Source: Breviolum minutum Mf 1.05b.01 (Eukaryota > Sar > Dinophyceae > Suessiales > Symbiodiniaceae). Taken from it: 64,000 nucleotides of DNA. Positions within the stretch are counted from its first letter, which is position 1; the number at the start of each line of letters is the position of its first letter. Location of the stretch: positions 66,020 through 130,019 of the forward strand of contig DF239831.1 in the NCBI GenBank assembly GCA_000507305.1, written 5' to 3'. Position numbers and translations under genes: made by a program. Of the stretch, positions 1 to 11,348 are shown one piece after another. The notes under the pieces are model-generated. The model was given only the letters and a program-made list of their open reading frames with translations, did no database searches and was not told where the DNA came from.

Positions 1-580
1 AACCTATCTAGACTTGGTAGCATAATCTGCTTCCACGCTTGAGGATATTGGTGATAGATGGTGCTGAAGAGTTCGTGAGGCAGCAGCATGGCTTGCAAGG
101 TTCTGTTGTATGGCGCCTTGAAGTTGATCGCACAAAAAAACTGCTTTGGCAACCTGCATTTTTCGTTCGCTTTCTCCAGAATTTGATTGTGCATCTTGTT
201 CCTTGTCTCACATGTTTGTGGCCAGAAAAAAAACAACAAAGGCTTACCAAAAATTCATACACACCCCTTTCCACCAAATTCGAAAAACATGAAATCTACC
301 CAAGGCACTTGTATTGACCTTTGGTGCCAATGTTCGCCAAAAAGTCTAAGTCAGATGGCGGTTCAGTTTGCAGTGCTCGAAAATCTCTGCAAGCTTTGGC
401 AGAATATTCTTGGACATCTTGAGGCGACAAAAATCCCCAAGCCCATTTCATCAGGAAAGAATGTGCAAGCTCTGATGAAATATCTTTTCCAGAAAGCTCC
501 GAAGGTTCTTCTCTTTCCATTGCTGCCAGCCTTTGTTTGACCCCTCCAGTTCGTCGTCGTTTTGTCGAAGGTTCAGCCAT
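1..580 (-). CDS. Transposase-like dinoflagellate family protein, N-terminal exons (runs off left edge)
   Basis: I place the start at the ATG at 580-578, which begins MAEPSTKRRR. The first exon runs to about 319, where AAAG is followed by GT, or slightly further in the same frame. It holds KWAWGFLSP and LANIGTK. A second exon, about 206 to the window edge, holds LPKQFFCAIN and then LLPHELFSTIYHQYP. From memory, the succession AWG..S, LANIG, LLPHE.F...Y..YP marks a very large dinoflagellate family of unknown function. Its later part carries HGD and GDWP motifs like those of the gene at 40.5-43.6 kb, so I group the two. The junction phase between the two exons was not resolved. No N-terminal signal or membrane segment is visible. 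It follows the scaffold-like gene at 1395-3127 on the same strand by about 0.8 kb. Confidence 0.6.
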
Positions 581-1394
581 GTTTGCAAAAAGAAAACAGA
601 AACAAAAGTATTTCATGAAAGTTCTTTTGACAGTTAACCGAAGTTTTGCGCATTTCAACACACTGTCCATATGCCTTGCTATTTTTCCTGCAAATTCAGA
701 ACCATGAAATTGAAAAGTTCCATCGAAAGGACAGAATATGACTTGGATGTGAATGCAATTCATTCGCAAAAGAGCTTTTAGCCAGCTGAAGGTCATGCCA
801 ACATAAACATTCAAAGCAAATACTTTTGTTCTCTCTTTTGAAGGGCAACTTCTCTGCCACATGTGACAAACCAAATGTGACCTAGAACAGGTGTGCAAAT
901 GTTACTTAGACAAAGGTGGTCTGGAAAACTCTTATTGCCAGTCTCAAAACAGGATTCGACATCATGGAATCTTCAAACAAAATCAGCTTGTGCTCTTTTT
1001 CAATTTTCATGCGCAATGTGAGCTCGGATCCTTGCCCTTGCCTGCAAGTTTCTATCAAAATGTTTGTACTGTTTGCACAAACAAACAAAAGAACACAGGA
1101 TTGTTGCTGTTGTGAGAACACAGAAAACAAATGTTAGAATTATTGGACAAGGATTATGACAAGATTCAAATGCTACTTAGAAATGACAGAATGATATGAT
1201 TCAAATGTTACTCAGTGATATCTGATTTTCAAAAGGTTGGAACAACAGCAGTGAACACCAATCCTACAGCCATGGAGGCCAAAAGTAGGAATGTGATTGC
1301 AGGAAACTTCCAAGAACCACTTGAAAATGTCCTTGAGTGACTGGAAAATGTCTATGGAACTTTCATTTCACAACTGATCACACAAAATGTTTAT

Positions 1395-3127
1395 TCACAG
1401 TTCTTTTCTTGTCCTCAGAAGCGCCTTGAATTGTTCGCACTGCTCATTCAATTTGGTAGTCGCGTCTGCCTGCTTCGACATGAAAGAGGTAAAGTTGGTC
1501 GGTGTGAGGGCAACGTCCTCTGGAAGTTCCTGGAAAGTTAAACCCAGATTTGAAAAAAACAACTTTGCAAATTGACAACACATCCTGAACAGCACAACAC
1601 ATGCCAGTCCTTGAACTGCATGATGTTTTCATCCTTGGTGATCCACTCCTTCAGCTCCAAGATGGTGGCCTTGAAATTCTTTTTGTCTTCCTCGTTTTGA
1701 CATTTCCCCAACATCTTCAAAGCACTCTGGAGCAGCCTTTCATTGGCGCCCTTCGCATCTGCCACAAGTTCTTCCATGGCACTTGTCAAACCAGCCATTT
1801 CCAAACATTTTGGTTTCTGTGAAGCATTGGCACCACTTGCTGAGCTTGAAGGTCCACTGTTTTCCAAAGCTGACATGTCCCAGGACATGCTGCTGAAAGC
1901 TTTGCTGAGGGTGTTCCACTGATTTTTCGTCAAATCAGTTTCACCTGAGTTGAGCCTCTGACCACTTGTGCTGCTTTTTTCTATTCCTGCTGTTGTTTTC
2001 CTGTTTCCGCAGAAGAGCACACCTTCATCCTCCCACTGTTGTACTTCACCTTTGAGGATAGCGTCTTCCAAGGCCTCTGAATTTCCATGAAATGTTTGAT
2101 ATAAATAAATTGACTTGGGAACTCCAACCCTTTCATCCCTGCCGTACCGCTTGTGAAAAGCTTCTTTGTAGGTTTCGAAGATAGGTTTCTGAGCGTTCAA
2201 GGTGTATCCTCCCTTGTCGTTCTTCTCGAAGAGCAAGTTGATGAGTTCACTCTTGTAGGCTCGTGGGTTCTCATGTTTCTTTGAGTCTTCTTCGGTTTGT
2301 TCACGGATATGTTCTGGAATCGCTTTTGCGTCAAGCAGTTTTCGATACTTCTTGGCCTTCCCTCGATCTCTTTTGGCGACCTTCTTCTTGTCTTCACTTC
2401 CTGAACTGCTTGACTTCTCTTCTCCAGAACCTGAATTGCACAAAGCATGCTTCCAATCCTTCTAAATGTTACTTAGACAAGTGTTATTTGCAAATGTCCC
2501 TAGAAATTTTAGCTTCTTCTTCCTTTTTTAAAATGTTACCTAGACACATGTAGGAGCTTGTCAAATGTGATTCACACATGTTACTTAGTTTTTTTTCTAG
2601 TTGTTTCCTATAAAAAATGTTATTTGCAAATGTTTCAAAAATGTTACCTTTTTTTTTTGAAAACATTGACAAAGAATTAATTTCCCAAATTGTTATTCAC
2701 AAAATGTTAGTTAGTATTTATCCTCCTTAAAGCAACTAGCCAAGCAACCAGCTTCTTCTTTTTGTACTACTCCTTTTCGCCACTTCTCAGCCTTGTCCAA
2801 AACGCTTTCAACTTTTGTCTTAGCCTTCGCTTCAGGCTTCGGCTTCTCTTTGTCCTTGACCTTCGTCTTGGCTTTCCCTTTGGGCTTTCCTTTGTCCTTC
2901 TTTTCCTTTTCCTGCTTTCCTCCTTTGTTCTTCTTGTTGTCTTTCTTTGGTTTTTCGCTATCAGGTTCTTCTGGCTTTTCTTCCAACACTTCTTCAGCAA
3001 GAGCCTCTGCTTCAGCAACTTCTGGTGTCTCAACCTTTTCTTTTGTACCTTCCTCACCTACTTCTCCATCAGTAGGTCTTTTGGCAGGACTTTCTATAGC
3101 TGCTGCTGGTCTTTTCTTTGACCCCAT
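1395..3127 (-). CDS. Acidic/basic scaffold-like protein, three exons, 444 aa
   Basis: Phase-consistent model: exons 2749-3127, 1610-2430 and 1395-1529. The introns are GT-AG (about 318 bp) and GA-AG (80 bp), and both acceptors are AG before G. The start is MGSKKRPAAA at 3127. Residues 1-126 are Lys/Glu-rich and low complexity, ending in SVLDKAEKWRKG. The second exon begins with a Ser-rich stretch. It then holds KYRKLLDAKAIPEHI, KPIFETYKEAFHKRYG and YLYQTFHGN, which I remember as a common dinoflagellate signature. The C terminus is helical and ends RTRKEL before TGA. The layout (variable charged N terminus, conserved middle, helical tail) matches the gene at 43988-46682, and both are followed by a transposase-like gene. 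Function is unknown. The charge suggests a nucleic-acid or protein-binding adaptor, which is inference. The first intron is packed with the TGTTACTTAG repeat. Confidence 0.7.
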
Positions 3128-3479
3128 GACGGATTCGAATTGGAAGCTTAGAACAGGCACAAAAAAATGATATGCAAATAAAAACAAAAACCTCTATGTT
3201 ACCTACAGTAGTATATGTGTGTTTGCGTATTTGCTGGTATGTGTGCAGCTTACATGAATGATTGCTAAGCAAACTTCCTTAGACAAAAAACAGTTAGAAA
3301 ACTAAAAACCTAAAAAGATCTTGGTACACATAGTCATCAATAGACATTTGCTGCTGGGCTGAGCCACTGGCTGGAAATGACAAATTTCACATCAATGTTT
3401 TTTTTTGAATCATTGGATTCTAAAGGAGAAATCTTTGATTTTTTGTTTTTTTCTATAAAAAACACACATTTAAACAATA

Positions 3480-3791
3480 TTTTGGTGCCACTTTGGTGCC
3501 ACTTTCACCCAAACTGGCACCAAAGTGTCATTAAACTACCCCTAAAGTGGCACCAAACTGTCACCTTCAAGTGCCACTTTGGTGTGCCTTTTTACAAAAG
3601 TGTCATATGTAAGTGACACTTTCTATAAAAGTGTCACTGGTACAGTGACAGTTTTATGAAAGTGTCACCTAAGCGTGCTACTTTGGTATGAAAGTGGCAC
3701 TTCAAGGTGACACTTTGGTGACACTTTAGTGTTACTTTGATGGCACTTTGGTGCCACTTTGGGTGAAAGTGTCACTAAAGTGGCACCAAAA
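3480..3791. repeat. Fold-back element, 312 bp, built of GTGCCACTTT units
   Basis: The first and last 48 bases are imperfect inverted repeats (few mismatches), starting TTTTGGTGCCACTTT and ending AAAGTGGCACCAAAA. The interior is full of short direct and inverted GTG(C/A)CAC / AAAGTG units, so the whole element can fold. It lies upstream of the scaffold-like gene at 1395-3127. No target-site duplication is evident. A non-coding MITE-like element is the best guess. Confidence 0.8.
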
Positions 3792-4412
3792 TGTTTCCCA
3801 ATACTGAAAAAATACAAAAAAACATTGAAAAAAACTAATCATTTGAAAAAAATATCAAGTAAATTTGATGAAAACACAAGTATTTTTTGTGAACCAATGA
3901 ACTCTCTCATGCAGCAAAACCATTCACTACAAACACTTCTCATAAGATTTCACATTGCCAAATATGACTTAACCAAATGTGACGTAGCCAAATGTAAGTG
4001 ACCAAATGTGACTTAGGCAAATGGTAGTGAAACCATATGATGATATATAGTACCAAAGATGTTGATCACTCACATGTTACTTAGCAAGATGTGGTCTGAA
4101 TTGACTTCAACCTTACAAATTGTGACAAGGAATGCTTCTTTTTTTCTCCCATTTTTTCCATCCATAATTTCAAGCACAGCGCATTGCTCCAAAATCCTGG
4201 CAGAATCAATTCAACCAAGAAGTATTCTTCAGCCAGACTTGGAAAACAATGTCACCTTTGAGATGCATCAACAAAAATTGAAACTTGGAATGGAAAAATG
4301 CAAAGGTCCTGCAGCACCTTCTTGCCATTAGTCATCAAGCTTCTGGAAACCTCTTGTCAAAGATGAGGTTGCAGACTTTTCAAAAAAAAACAGCTCCTGC
4401 ATTCTTGGCATA

Positions 4413-6548
4413 TCAAAGGTAAGCTCTAAACAGTTGCGAGCACTCTTCCAAAACTTCCACCAGCTCCTTTGCAGTCTGCAGTTCTGCTGCAGAAGCTCCT
4501 GTCAAATGTATTAGGGGTAAATGAACTGCAGTCAAATCAATTTAATCAAATACAAATCAATCTAGATACAAAGAATCTAGATACAAAGAATGAACTGCAG
4601 TCCAAAATTTCCCAGCCTTCTCCTGCAAATTGCTTGGCCAATGATTCCAGAACATTGCCTCCCAAATCAAGCTGTCATCAGGGCAAGAAACACTTGTTAG
4701 ACAATGCACTCACAGCCTTCAGTCTTAGATGTCTTAGCTTCAGCTGCTGGAGATTCGTCATGGCCTCACAGGCTCAAAAATTGAAATGCAATGGTCATGA
4801 TTTTAAGGTGTATCAAAACCAAAAAAAACCGACCTTCAGAAGAGCTCGCACCACCTGCACACACATATATTGAAGACACCCATGTTTATGGAAATTATAT
4901 TCAAATGAAAATATGAAGGGCCTTGACCTCCATTGTAAATCAAACTTCGTTTTGCAGGAGGTGCTTTGAAAGGTGGTGGCGCTTTGACTGGTAGCACCTC
5001 CTTTCGTTGGGTTCGAAGGATGTAGGCCCGGGTCCATGCTGCACATGTGGTGCATTTGAAACTGCAACAGTCGCAGTACACCCGCAACAAAGCGCTGTCG
5101 TCATCGTCTCTGGCATAGCCATGGTAAGCCCTGGTGAGAAGACCCTTGCCACGGCACGATCCACTGTGAGGTTCTAGAAGGTCCGGACTTCTGGACATAT
5201 CCAAAAGCAAAAAACACCCAACAACTACCACTACCTGCGATATCCTATTTTGAGCCCCAACAACTGCCAAATTCCTTTGATACAGGTGTGAGTTGAAAAA
5301 ACATGAACTGGGACAAAACTTTGTTTTCACAAGCATTTGCAAATGTATTCAAAACAGGAATTGCACTGGCCCGGATTTCTAGACAAAAGTAAGATGTTAC
5401 TTAGACGAATTTTACCAAGATGTTACTTAGACAAATTTTACCAAGATGTTACTTAGACAAATTTTACCAAGATGTTACTTAGACAAAATTTACCAAGAAG
5501 TTCTATGGATTTTACCAAGATGTTACTTAGACAAATTTTACAAAGAAGTTTTGTGAACAGATATAGTAGCAAATGTTACTTAGACAGATCTAACCAGATG
5601 TTACTTAGACAGATATTGCTTCCCACATGTGACTAAAAATGATCCTGGCATGTGAAGCAGCAGATATGAATTCCAGCACCTTGCAAGTTTTTTTCACGCA
5701 CAGCGGTGACACGAGTGACACATCCATTGGAGCTGAGGTCCTATTCACAGTTCTTTCTTGATCTCCACAATTTCTTCCTTCACAGCAATCAACTCCTTCG
5801 TGGCATCCAGAATTTCTGCTGTTTCCCGGTCTGGGACCAAAACAGTTGGAGGTGGACTGCTCGGTTCCGTGGGCGACCAAGTCGGCGAATGTGCAGGTTC
5901 TGTGGGCGAACATGCCTGCATACCTTCTTCCACTTTTTCCTCAACTAGAGGTTGTGGAGGTACTGGAACTTCAGTTCCCACACTTGGAGGTTCTGGAGGT
6001 GCAGGCACTGAAGCTTCTTGCTGTTCGGCAGCTTCAACAACTGGAGTTTCTGCAGGTGCAGGCACTGAAACTTCTTGCTGTTCGGCAGCTTCCACAACTG
6101 CAGGTTCTGCAGGTGCAGGCACTGAAACTTCTTGCTTTGTATGTGAGCTTGAAGCTGCAGGTACAACCACTGGCTGTTCTTGCCTTTGTTGTGAATTTCC
6201 AGCTTCATTTGCAACCACTGCCTGTGCAACACCAGACTTTGTTTTTTCTTCTTCTTCTTCTTGCTTTTTTGCGTTGACATGCGCCTTCATCTTCTCCTCG
6301 CTGTCTTTGCTCACCTTCAAGGTAACTCTAAAGCCTTGACAGTTTACACCACTCAAACGCTCCAAAACATCTTTTGCTTCCTGCTGCTTGTGGTATCCCA
6401 AAATCGCAGAAATTTTGGTTTCACCAGGCCATTTGCGAACCAACTGTACATTGGCAGGCCAGACTCCTGAGTTGCCAAAGGCCCAAAGCTTCACATCCTC
6501 ATGGACCAGCCATGCTGGCAAGCCACCACACCATAGTCGGTAAGCCAT
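4413..6548 (-). CDS. RRM-like domain protein with PAPAE repeats and Cys-rich tail
   Basis: Start MAYRLWCGGLP at 6548. Residues about 3-80 fit an RRM-like fold: strand RLWCGGLP, a helix, strand VQLVRKW, strand KISAILGY, helix, and final strand GFRVTLKV. A charged linker follows, then a 19-residue repeat (QEVSVPAPAE...VVEAAEQ, about 2.5 copies, DNA about 5990-6150). The open frame reaches a TGA at 5745. Alternatively, GAACT before GTGAATA is a donor (exon 5749-6548) that joins in phase to 4928-5130, 4617-4658 and 4413-4498, giving about 376 aa. Exon 4928-5130 has AYHGYARD and a CDCCSFKCTTC cluster that may bind metal. The last exon is helical and ends FRAYL before TGA. The RRM-like part is fairly secure. 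Joining the downstream exons to it, rather than treating them as a separate gene, is less so. RNA binding is inferred from fold only. Confidence 0.6.
5392..5545. repeat. 26-bp tandem repeat, about 6 units
   Basis: Units of the form GATGTTACTTAGACAAATTT plus TACCAA repeat at 5392, 5418, 5444 and 5470, then a degenerate unit and another at about 5519. This is the densest patch of a motif scattered through the left cluster. It sits between exons of the RRM-like gene model. Confidence 0.9.
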
Positions 6549-7106
6549 CTCTTGTTTCCGAAACAAATCTTGAAAGAACACATTGTGACAACAAGAATGA
6601 ATATATAAGAACTTTGTTTTTTTTTGGTGGGGGGTCATGTGTTCCTAGTCTTTTGCCTGCTTTTGTGGTTGTATTTGTTTCACACAAAAAAATACATGAA
6701 TCATTTCTTTCCTGAGGCTTGAGACGAAAGCACATGCTGGCAGCACAAACACATGGTACCTTGGAAAGATGTGACTTTGCCACATTTCCAAATGCACCGA
6801 CAAATGTCAACTTGAAAAGTTACGAGTGACAGATGCTACTTAGACACAAGTGTAAAAGATGTTACATCGCCAAATGCTACTTAGACACATGCTGCTTAGG
6901 ATCAAACATGCTATTGAAACTTAAGCCCCACTACAAAGCAAGAACATGTGACAGAGCCAACCACCACCAAATGTCTTAGGTGCAAACAAATGTTGATTAA
7001 ATCGCATACTGTGTGACAATGTGCTTGGTTCACTGCACTGCTGACATGGAAAAATGTTCACCTTGTACCATCCCAGTGCTTTTTCGTCCACAGATGAAGG
7101 TTCTGC

Positions 7107-8441
7107 TCAGTGGTTTTCTTTGACTGCTCCTGAGTCAATATCACTAGCCATTTTGGCATGGGCTGCTCTGGCCAAGGTCTTGCATGTAGCAGGACTTTTA
7201 CCTTCCCTTGCTGCTTGTTTCATTGCTGCATGGTAAGCACTGGAAGTCTTTCTTTTTCTCCAAGAACTTTTCCTCACAGGTTCTTCTTCCTCATCCTTTT
7301 TGCCACCTTTCTTGCCACCAAGTCCACTGCTGGCTTTCTTTTTTGTTTCTTCTTTCTTCTTCTTTTCTTGTGGTGCCTTCTTTTTGGTCCTCCTGCTTGT
7401 TCGTGGCTTCTCTCTCGAAATTTCTGCTGTCAAAGCATCCTTCAATATCTGTTGTTCCTCTTCTCCCAAGTCTAATTCAGGACTGGAAACTGCTTTGGTC
7501 TGTTTCTTCTGTTTTGGAGTTGCAGCTGCCACAGATTTGGTACTTTTCTTCTGTTTTGGAGTTGCAGCTGCCACAGATTGGGTTCTTTTCTTCTGTTCTG
7601 GAGTTGCAGCTGCGCCAGATTCTGAAGAATCACATTCTTTCTTGCTTTTCTTCTTTTTTTTTCTCTTCGGCGGCGACGATGTCGCAGACCCACTGGTATC
7701 TTCAGGTGGCACAAACAAGCCACTGCCAGAAGAGCTTCTATTGTTGGCATAGCTCTGTGCAAAGTTCTTTGTGAATTTCCCAACAGGTGATTTCCTGACT
7801 TCTAAAGGGCTGCTATCTTGCTTCGCCAAAGATCTTTTGAAAATATTGCGACGAGGACTTGTACACACCAAAGCCAAAGAAGAGCTGCCTGAAGCATTGG
7901 ATTTGGGTGCAGGTGCATGCTCTCTGAAAGGGACTATGCTGCATTCTGCATTTGAAGCTGTTGTTGGAGGAAGTTCCAATACCATGTGTGACAATACTTT
8001 GTCGACAGCAACTCTTTCCTCTGGAGTGGCCTTTCGCATGGCTTTGTGGTATTCTTCGCTCTTTTGTTTCAACAATCTGAATTGAGCTAACACAATTCTC
8101 AGTCTCTGATCTATGTGATCAGAGAAATCGCAGTCGACATATCTGCTCCTGTTAATGCGTTTCCAAGAACAAAGTTTCCGCACACTCGATTTTACTTTGG
8201 AGGACTGTAGAACCAGATTTGGAGCCACTTTGACCAAATGAAGAACCAGGCCATGAACCTTGCACATCCACGCTGGATGCGGTGCCGTCTTCCAGGACCA
8301 TTGAACATGGCCAGGACAAGAAACCTTTTCCAACAAGTCCAAATCGTTCTCGGTATCGAGGAAATTTTGAAATGCCTTCATGATGTCACCAATTGACATT
8401 AAAGGGTCAGCAACTAACCGCTTGCCAGTAGACATAGACAT
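7107..8441 (-). CDS. Lys-rich protein with two YH(K/A)AM motifs, 444 aa
   Basis: A single open frame from MSMSTGKRLV, ending KENH before TGA. I do not recognise a catalytic domain. Residues 1-160 are globular-looking, with CPGHVQW, YVDCDF and a helix holding EEYHKAMRKATPEE (129-142). Residues 160-260 are Ser/Pro-rich. Residues 258-268 are a Lys tract (nuclear-localisation-like). At 277-317 there are three near copies of AAATPKQKK with short spacers. Residues 340-400 are Lys/Glu-rich. The C terminus holds SAYHAAMKQAAREGKS (401-416) followed by a helix. The AYH element recurs in the Lys-rich exon at 49.9-50.6 kb and in the exon at 5.0 kb. It is the first gene of the left minus cluster, about 560 bp upstream of the RRM-like gene. 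The end could be a splice junction rather than a true stop. Chromatin or nucleic-acid association is a guess from composition. Confidence 0.65.
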   Translation of the reverse strand: MSMSTGKRLVADPLMSIGDIMKAFQNFLDTENDLDLLEKVSCPGHVQWSWKTAPHPAWMCKVHGLVLHLVKVAPNLVLQSSKVKSSVRKLCSWKRINRSRYVDCDFSDHIDQRLRIVLAQFRLLKQKSEEYHKAMRKATPEERVAVDKVLSHMVLELPPTTASNAECSIVPFREHAPAPKSNASGSSSLALVCTSPRRNIFKRSLAKQDSSPLEVRKSPVGKFTKNFAQSYANNRSSSGSGLFVPPEDTSGSATSSPPKRKKKKKSKKECDSSESGAAATPEQKKRTQSVAAATPKQKKSTKSVAAATPKQKKQTKAVSSPELDLGEEEQQILKDALTAEISREKPRTSRRTKKKAPQEKKKKEETKKKASSGLGGKKGGKKDEEEEPVRKSSWRKRKTSSAYHAAMKQAAREGKSPATCKTLARAAHAKMASDIDSGAVKENH

Positions 8442-8499
8442 GGCTTTTACACAGGAAAGACAGCAAGAATGGTCAAATGATATTTAGATAAATGTTACT

Positions 8500-9200
8500 T
8501 AGATCGAAACACGTGGAATATATCATGACAGATGGAAAAACATTCTGATTCTGGTTCCTGTTATGCACCTTCCATCCCGGGGAAAAAAAATACAAAATCT
8601 TTATATTGCGAGAGTTGCTGTGAACATGGCCACAACTTGGAATTTTCTTGCCTTCAGACTGTGAGAAATTAGTTTGCTCCCTGAGCCACACCATCTGCCA
8701 AACATGTTTTGAAAAGTCATTGGTCCAATGCTTTTGCTGACATGTAGCTGTACACTGGCCTTTCCATGTACCCACACAAAATGTCACCCACATATTTGTT
8801 CACCAAAACATCCTATCATGCCAACTTTGTTTGCATATGTTTGCATATGAATGGTGAGGTTTTATTTCACAAATGCTGCCAATTCTTTTGGAAAATCAAT
8901 ACAAAAACATTGCCTTTTTACAGATAACCTCTAGGTTATTTTGAAAATAACCTTTAAGATAACCTAACCTATTGTCTATTTTGAAGGGGAAAAAAATAAC
9001 TAGTAGGCAGAATTTTAACTATTACCTAGTAGTCAGAAAATAGTCTAACCTGGTCTTAGAGGTTTCGTCTGCGAGCTCGACGTAGTGCATGGTTGACTTC
9101 GAGTGGCAAAGTAGGTCTCTGTGAAAACTTACAAAAAAGTCAAGTCAGTGTTAGGCCGGCCAATTAAATTAAGATGCCTCACGAGTTCTTCCCCTCAGAT
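8500..9200. other. Spacer without recognisable gene
   Basis: AT-rich sequence upstream of the AYH-motif gene. Around 8925-9060 it contains repeated TAACCT and TTATTT tracts. No exon with flanking AG/G and G(T/C/A) sites and coding-like third positions was found. It may hold the promoter of the left cluster, but I cannot identify elements. Confidence 0.5.
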
Positions 9201-9214
9201 CTCGTTGTGGCATT

Positions 9215-10100
9215 TTGTTTCTTGGGGCCACGAGCCGTAGTACCATACGGAAAAATTCGGTGAAAGACGATTGGTATCTTGGCTGGGCTGAAACTTGGAT
9301 CAAAGGTCGTTTAATCTTCAGGCTCAGTAAATGCGCCTATGGTTGGTTGGCTAGGCTGCGGACCTGGACTGACTGCAATAAACATTGGATCATGACCAAA
9401 CATGATCAAAACGTGAACCATATGGCTAGCACTTGGGGTAGGGCTCTTGTGCTTGGTGGAATCATCTCGCCATGATCACCGCGCAATCCTTGGAGGGTTG
9501 TGTTTATGATCTACAAAAAAGGCCAGGACACTTGGAGATATCAAGTGCTTCGTGATCATGGTTGGATTGTTCAATCCCCTTGGGATTTGGAAACATGGGG
9601 AAACTTCTCTTAGAGTGTCCATTGAGTAAAGTTGCTTGTCATCAACTTAGGGGTGGTTTCAAATTCTTTTGCTAGGATAGATTTGCATACTCCTAGGCAT
9701 GAAGTAGGCGACGTGCATCATGCTACCTGGAAAGAATTGCTTGCGGTTGACTGGGGAGGTGTTCGAAAAAAGGCTAATGTTGATCCGGCGTATAGGGCTG
9801 TTGCATGTGGGGCTACGGCGAGTCCCGCTTGATTTCAGAATTGTCACCTTTTCCACTAGTTGGCATCTGGTGTAAGGCCCCTGCCACTTGGTATCATATT
9901 GCTTGGGAGTGTCAATCTTTGTCCTTGGGGTCGACCCCCGAACCTCATACAGGAGTGGCTTGGCGTTTTGGATGGGTTACTAATTCTAACTGACTCTGAT
10001 GTCTCTGATGTCGTTGGTCACCTTAGTCGATGTCAAAATGCCATTTGGAATAATTCCCGATGGCGTGCGGCTGATTGAACTCGCTGCTTTCTGGGAGGGC
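9215..10100 (+). pseudogene. Possible decayed non-LTR retrotransposon tail
   Basis: Several broken plus-strand frames look protein-like, unlike the surroundings. There is a WGRALVLGG-like piece near 9430 and a stretch containing VGDVHHATWKELLAVDWGGV near 9700-9770. A frame near 9860-9930 has C followed by HIAWEC, resembling the C...H..W.C end of LINE-type reverse transcriptase proteins. Stops and frameshifts interrupt it throughout. Identification is from weak pattern memory only. Confidence 0.3.
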
Positions 10101-11348
10101 TGCTGGCGCTGCGCGCTGGCAGATGCGCGCTGTTTATCAAGCAACTATGGTGCACAAGAAACTACATCGCGCATGTGATGTTTATCTCTACATAATCGTG
10201 GACCGCACAAATACACATTACATTGCGACATGAACGAGTATAGACGTATCGTATTGAATGTTTTCATGTTGCATATAAGCCTGAAGCACATTATGCACAC
10301 ACACAGACCTACCCAGGTATACCTTTCATGTGGTTGACAACGAGTATACATCGTTCGAAGGACGTCACATACATGCTCAAGATTTTGGGGAGCTGCCCAT
10401 GCTATCCAATTTCGTAGCAAGGCGGCGCGCTTGACGAAGAAGGGCAAGAGTGGTTTCTACGAAAGCATCTTGTGGGACACTGGGTAGATAAGAAGCAAAC
10501 AACGAATAAATGTCGACATGGGACCGGGTATGGTTGGATGTATGGTGTTTTTAAGTGTATGGTTGGTTGGTTGGTTGGTGTTGAATTAGGTCACAAGGAG
10601 TGATATGACATGTGCTTTGTTGTGTTGGTTCATGTTGTTCATGTATTTAAGTCTTAGTTGATGTGTATCACGTGGTTGTGTTTGCGCCCGTCGTCATGGC
10701 CATTGTTGATGTTCATGATTGTGCGTCATGGTTGTGGCTGTGGTTGTGGATCATCGTGTTGTCTCATCGTTCTGCAATTCAGCAGTTGGTAAATGAATCA
10801 AAAATATGAAACCTAGATAAACCATGATAAACAGAACTCAGTACTTTGTTATTTTGTTTCACCAGCCATCCAAATCTCCTCTCAGGATGGATTGACGCTC
10901 AATGGCTAATGGGCCACGGCGCAGGGAACACCTCGATCTGTGTGAGATCTTGATGGTACTCTGGAGCTGGTTCCAGCTGGGCCAGGGGGAGAGGACTCCT
11001 CAGTCATGTAGTGTTGGTGAGGATCAAAGTGTTGACCCCAGCGTTTCAAGACTGGTTATAGGTTTATATACTAGAATATGTTGATAAATATGTTACTTTA
11101 TATGATTTCCGTTTCCATGACCTAGGAACTAATATGCCAGAAATATATTCATTCACTACTCAAACAGATTTCCAGTACGATTTACCACAAGTCTTCACGT
11201 CAGATCAAGTAGTCAGGATCCATCCTCACATCTCTACATTATTTCGAGTTTCAGCTGAATCAGGCAACACCTGTTCACCACCCCCAGGGTTTAAGTTGGT
11301 GTTAATTGGTAAGGATCCCCCTTGGGTAGTTTACTGCATTTTAGCATA

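Larger units (their letters stand above)
899..8500. repeat. Dispersed TGTTACTTAGACAAA repeat family
   Basis: The core (A)AATGTTACTTAGACAAA, with variants, occurs at about 899, 1171, 1207, 2465, 2531, 2578, 2705, 4073, 5392-5600, 6833, 6860-6895 and 8488. All copies fall in introns or spacers of the left minus cluster, none in an exon. On the transcribed strand it reads TTTGTCTAAGTAACATTT. A related CCAAATGTGACTTAG form occurs at 3960-4020. I did not find the family in the right minus cluster. Confidence 0.75.

Noticed and set aside
2762-3170. Plus-strand Phe/Leu/Ser-rich frames opposite the scaffold-like gene (also 49975-50587 and 7158-7774)
   Set aside because: They are antisense shadows of Lys/Glu-rich coding sequence, which always gives Phe/Leu/Ser-rich open frames.
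5392-5600. Regular short repeats resembling a CRISPR array
   Set aside because: Spacers are short and near identical, the repeat is scattered through neighbouring introns, and the genome is eukaryotic.
7145-7157. TAGCCATTTTGGC, matching part of the dinoflagellate spliced leader
   Set aside because: It is on the plus strand inside the minus-strand coding sequence that reads AKMAS; the rest of the leader (TCAAG) does not follow, so it is chance rather than a leader relic.
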